Shown here: piece by piece, positions 62,030 through 64,000 of the stretch
Layout: every line of letters starts with the position of its first letter
Numbering within the stretch: position 1 is the first letter of the stretch
Assembly (NCBI GenBank): GCA_963978905.1
Contig: OZ022261.1
Coordinates: forward strand, 28,021,686 to 28,085,685
Reading direction: 5' to 3'
Source of the DNA: Trichostrongylus colubriformis
Lineage: Eukaryota; Nematoda; Chromadorea; Rhabditida; Trichostrongylidae
Length of the DNA: 64,000 nt
The notes under the pieces: model-generated
Seen by the model: only the letters and a program-made list of their open reading frames with translations
The model's database searches: none
Told to the model about the DNA's origin: nothing
Position numbers and translations under genes: made by a program

Positions 62030-63070
62030 CTAGAACGCGACACAACGCACGAACCATGACATCGGAGGCGTGTATCGAAATCTGAGAATGCAAGCCAAGA
62101 AGATTTAGTAGGATTTCACCGGGTTAAGTGAGACGGGAAGCCACTACCCGTCACAAGCCGCTCATGGGACGGAAGAGGAATGTTCCCTGGAACTTGTGAC
62201 AGAAGAGGCGATGGCGGTGTGGGCGTTCTCGCCTACACGCACTTGATCATGAACATCGATTCGTACGAAAACCTGACGATCCGAACCGAGCCTTTGTGAT
62301 TGAAACGATGTGGATCAACTCCAGCTTTTACGATCTTAGTCGCCTACGCACCAATATCAAGCTGCGAGGAGGACGAGCTCAATGCACTTCATGCGGAACT
62401 GGGAAACTTCTATAAGAAAAGCCACACATTCTTCAAGGTTATGGCTGACCAATTCAATAGCAAATCGGCCGCAGGCGGATGGAAAGCCTCTCTTCGGGAC
62501 TCGAATGCAATGAACAGGAAGAAAGGTTGTCCGAGTTCATTATGTCTATCAACTCATACGATGTACGTGGAAGTTTCCCGAAAATTTCTAACGCGATTGA
62601 TCACATCATATAAATCAGAGATTCTCTCCAACCGGTCCCACTCTTGCTGCGAAGTTCTATACGAGATCAGACATCGATTCATCCGCGCAGAATTTCTCTT
62701 TTCGATGTGAGAGGAAAGGGCTGCGCAGCTTGAGCAGCGAAGACAAGACAGTCACCAAGTAAGACTACTCCCCTTCTCCCACTGGTTTATGGGATAATTC
62801 CATTACCAAAAACATTGACGAGGAATACAAGCGGCATGTTGACTATCTTCATAATTGCGCCAAAAAAAGCAGAGTTTTAGACACGTTCCAGGATTATCTC
62901 GAGAGAGATGGAAGCGCTAAATCATGAAATTAGAGGTGCTGTGGAAAACGGTGACAAAGAAAAGTTCGGAAAAGCTCACGAAAAGGGCCAAAATAAGTCC
63001 TCCTGACATCTGGCCTTCTACGAGATTATCGCGTGAAAACAAGCCTTTGAATAGGTCTCGCTGAATAGTA
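62030..63070 (+). mobile_element. RTE retrotransposon fragment, endonuclease part
   Basis: Frame-shifted remains of an RTE open reading frame. They include ARTMTSEACIE (about 62045), MNIDSYENLTIRTEP (62250), STPAFTILVAYAPISS CEED (62310), FFKVMADQFNSK (62435), ERLSEFIMSINSYDVRGSFP (62530), NAIDHI (62590) and EEYKRHVDYLHNCAKKS (62820). The order matches the 5' half of RTE (endonuclease and linker). The reverse transcriptase is absent, so this is an internal fragment. It is not intact in any frame. Confidence 0.75.
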
Positions 63071-63239
63071 TCATAGGGAACTCTGAGATATCATCTGCTT
63101 CCTCATGTCAACGCCTCCTTTATCGTTGGCATCTCTTCCTTAACTTATATTATCACACAAATCGTGGCCTCTTTTGCTACGATGTTGCCACCGTTGCCAC
63201 CGTCATTGCCACCGCTCCAGGTGTGGCTGAGCTGGCTTT

Positions 63240-63650
63240 AAGGCTTCTTTCATACTTTGCGCACCGACGCCGTCACCGGCGACGACGGCGTCCAGCTCAC
63301 GCAAACTTTTGCCCGGCGCCGACGACGGCGTCCATAGATAATGTGCAGCGTTTGCAAAATTCCTGTCCCAATCACACTACAGTATGGTGATAGCGGCCGC
63401 TTCGAATCTTGGCGCTGTGCCAATACACGAAACGGCCACGATCACCATATTGGCACAGCGCCAAGATTCGAAGCGATCACTATCGCCATACTGTAGTGTG
63501 ATTGGGTCACGAATTTTGCAAACGCTGCACATATGGACGCCGTCGTCGGCGCCGGGCAAAAGGTTGCGTGAGTTTGACGCCGTCACCAGCGGTGACGCCG
63601 TCAAATCGACGCAGGTGACGGCGTCGGTGTGCAAAGTATGAAAGCGGCCT
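63240..63650. mobile_element. Foldback element rich in GACGCCGTC
   Basis: An imperfect palindrome. The outer ends are AAGGCTTCTTTCATACTTTG and its complement ending GCGGCCT. Sub-terminal copies of gacgccgtc follow, then inner arms atcacactacagtatggtga and cttggcgctgtgccaata meeting near 63430. The two opposing frames at 63377-63865 come from this palindrome. No transposase. Confidence 0.7.
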
Positions 63651-63909
63651 GAGAGCTCCGCGCGTTGCGATACCTCATAATCGCGCTTCGATATGTGCAC
63701 AGACTCCCTGTCCGCTTCGGGAACTATTGGGTCATGTGAAAGGACTGCAATGTTTCCGTAATCCTGGAATGTGCCTTTCGAACTGCTGGGAACCGTCTCC
63801 TTTCGGAAAGACTCAAACCGATCCGCTAAGCTGGAGCGACAAAAGCCCCATATCGCTATCCCCACGGAATTATCCTCTTTCTCACGAGTCGTGAAATGGA
63901 AAGAATAAA

Positions 63910-64000
63910 ATGAGCAGCATATCCATGGCTTCTACTTTGTTCTTTTTAACATTCATGTCCATCCACCTAGGAGCAACACTGGATGGAGAAATTGCTCTCC
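63910..64000 (+). CDS. Possible first exon of a secreted protein, truncated by window edge
   Basis: An open frame starts at ATG 63910 and reads 30 codons to the window end with no stop. The predicted start, MSSISMASTLFFLTFMSIHL, has a hydrophobic core followed by GATLDGE, which resembles a signal peptide with a cleavage site near G-A-T. A short upstream ATG (63896) overlaps this start and ends after five codons. No family can be recognised from so few residues, and a chance open frame is possible. Confidence 0.3.
   Translation, partial: MSSISMASTLFFLTFMSIHLGATLDGEIAL

Larger units (their letters stand above)
60121..63909. other. Region upstream of gcc-2
   Basis: Should include the gcc-2 promoter. 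Recognised content: the short element 60931-61097, the RTE endonuclease fragment 62030-63070 and the foldback 63240-63650. The frame at 60328-60134 (minus) lies just upstream of the start exon but is out of any supported gene model. GC-rich sequence at 61040-61300 shows no recognisable gene. Confidence 0.5.

Noticed and set aside
63377..63865. 162-codon minus-strand frame
   Set aside because: Half of it is the foldback palindrome at 63240-63650, which opens frames on both strands.
1..64000. CRISPR arrays, phage or bacterial defence systems
   Set aside because: The sequence is eukaryotic with spliced genes; no regularly spaced short repeats with unique spacers were seen.

Overview
The window is nuclear DNA from a nematode, most likely a strongylid (hookworm-like) worm. 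I infer this from short exons in long introns with GT/AG borders, a Na+/K+-ATPase beta subunit and a golgin that read like Caenorhabditis proteins, and decayed RTE and CR1 retrotransposons of the kind common in hookworms. No species call is possible without a database search.

Three protein-coding genes can be built exon by exon with every intron phase consistent. (1) On the plus strand, 817-5593 holds the last three exons of a syntaxin (Qa-SNARE); its start lies to the left of the window. (2) On the minus strand, 24749-16597 is a Na+/K+-ATPase beta subunit (nkb-1 type; 9 coding exons, 319 residues, or 306 if the downstream ATG is used). (3) On the minus strand, 60100-33620 is a GRIP-domain golgin of the GCC2/GCC185 type (18 coding exons, 675 residues) spread over 26.5 kb. 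Syntaxin and nkb-1 are convergent with about 11 kb between them. nkb-1 lies downstream of gcc-2 on the same strand, with about 9 kb between them, so they are not an operon. A possible fourth gene begins at 63910 (+) with a signal-peptide-like sequence and runs off the right edge.

The rest is introns and intergenic DNA full of mobile-element debris. This includes two copies of a 735-bp TA-flanked element, two copies of a second TA-flanked MITE, two copies of a 235-bp inverted-repeat element, a MITE with a perfect 8-bp target duplication, one with a 9-bp near-perfect duplication, a 1.34-kb PIF/Harbinger-like element flanked by TAA, a palindrome made from two mariner 3' ends, a decayed CR1-like element (ORF1, endonuclease, reverse transcriptase), an RTE endonuclease fragment, three RTE-type 3' tails and a probable solo LTR. 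The gcc-2 introns hold most of the large ones, which explains the length of the gene.

The most unusual structure is a perfect 124-nt inverted repeat at 39783-40100. Each arm carries the same tRNA-like cloverleaf with an atypical GGA anticodon. I found no CRISPR array, bacterial-type operon or evidence for a wholly new molecular system. The three genes serve membrane traffic (syntaxin, golgin) and ion transport (pump beta subunit), but nothing in the sequence shows that their co-location is functional.
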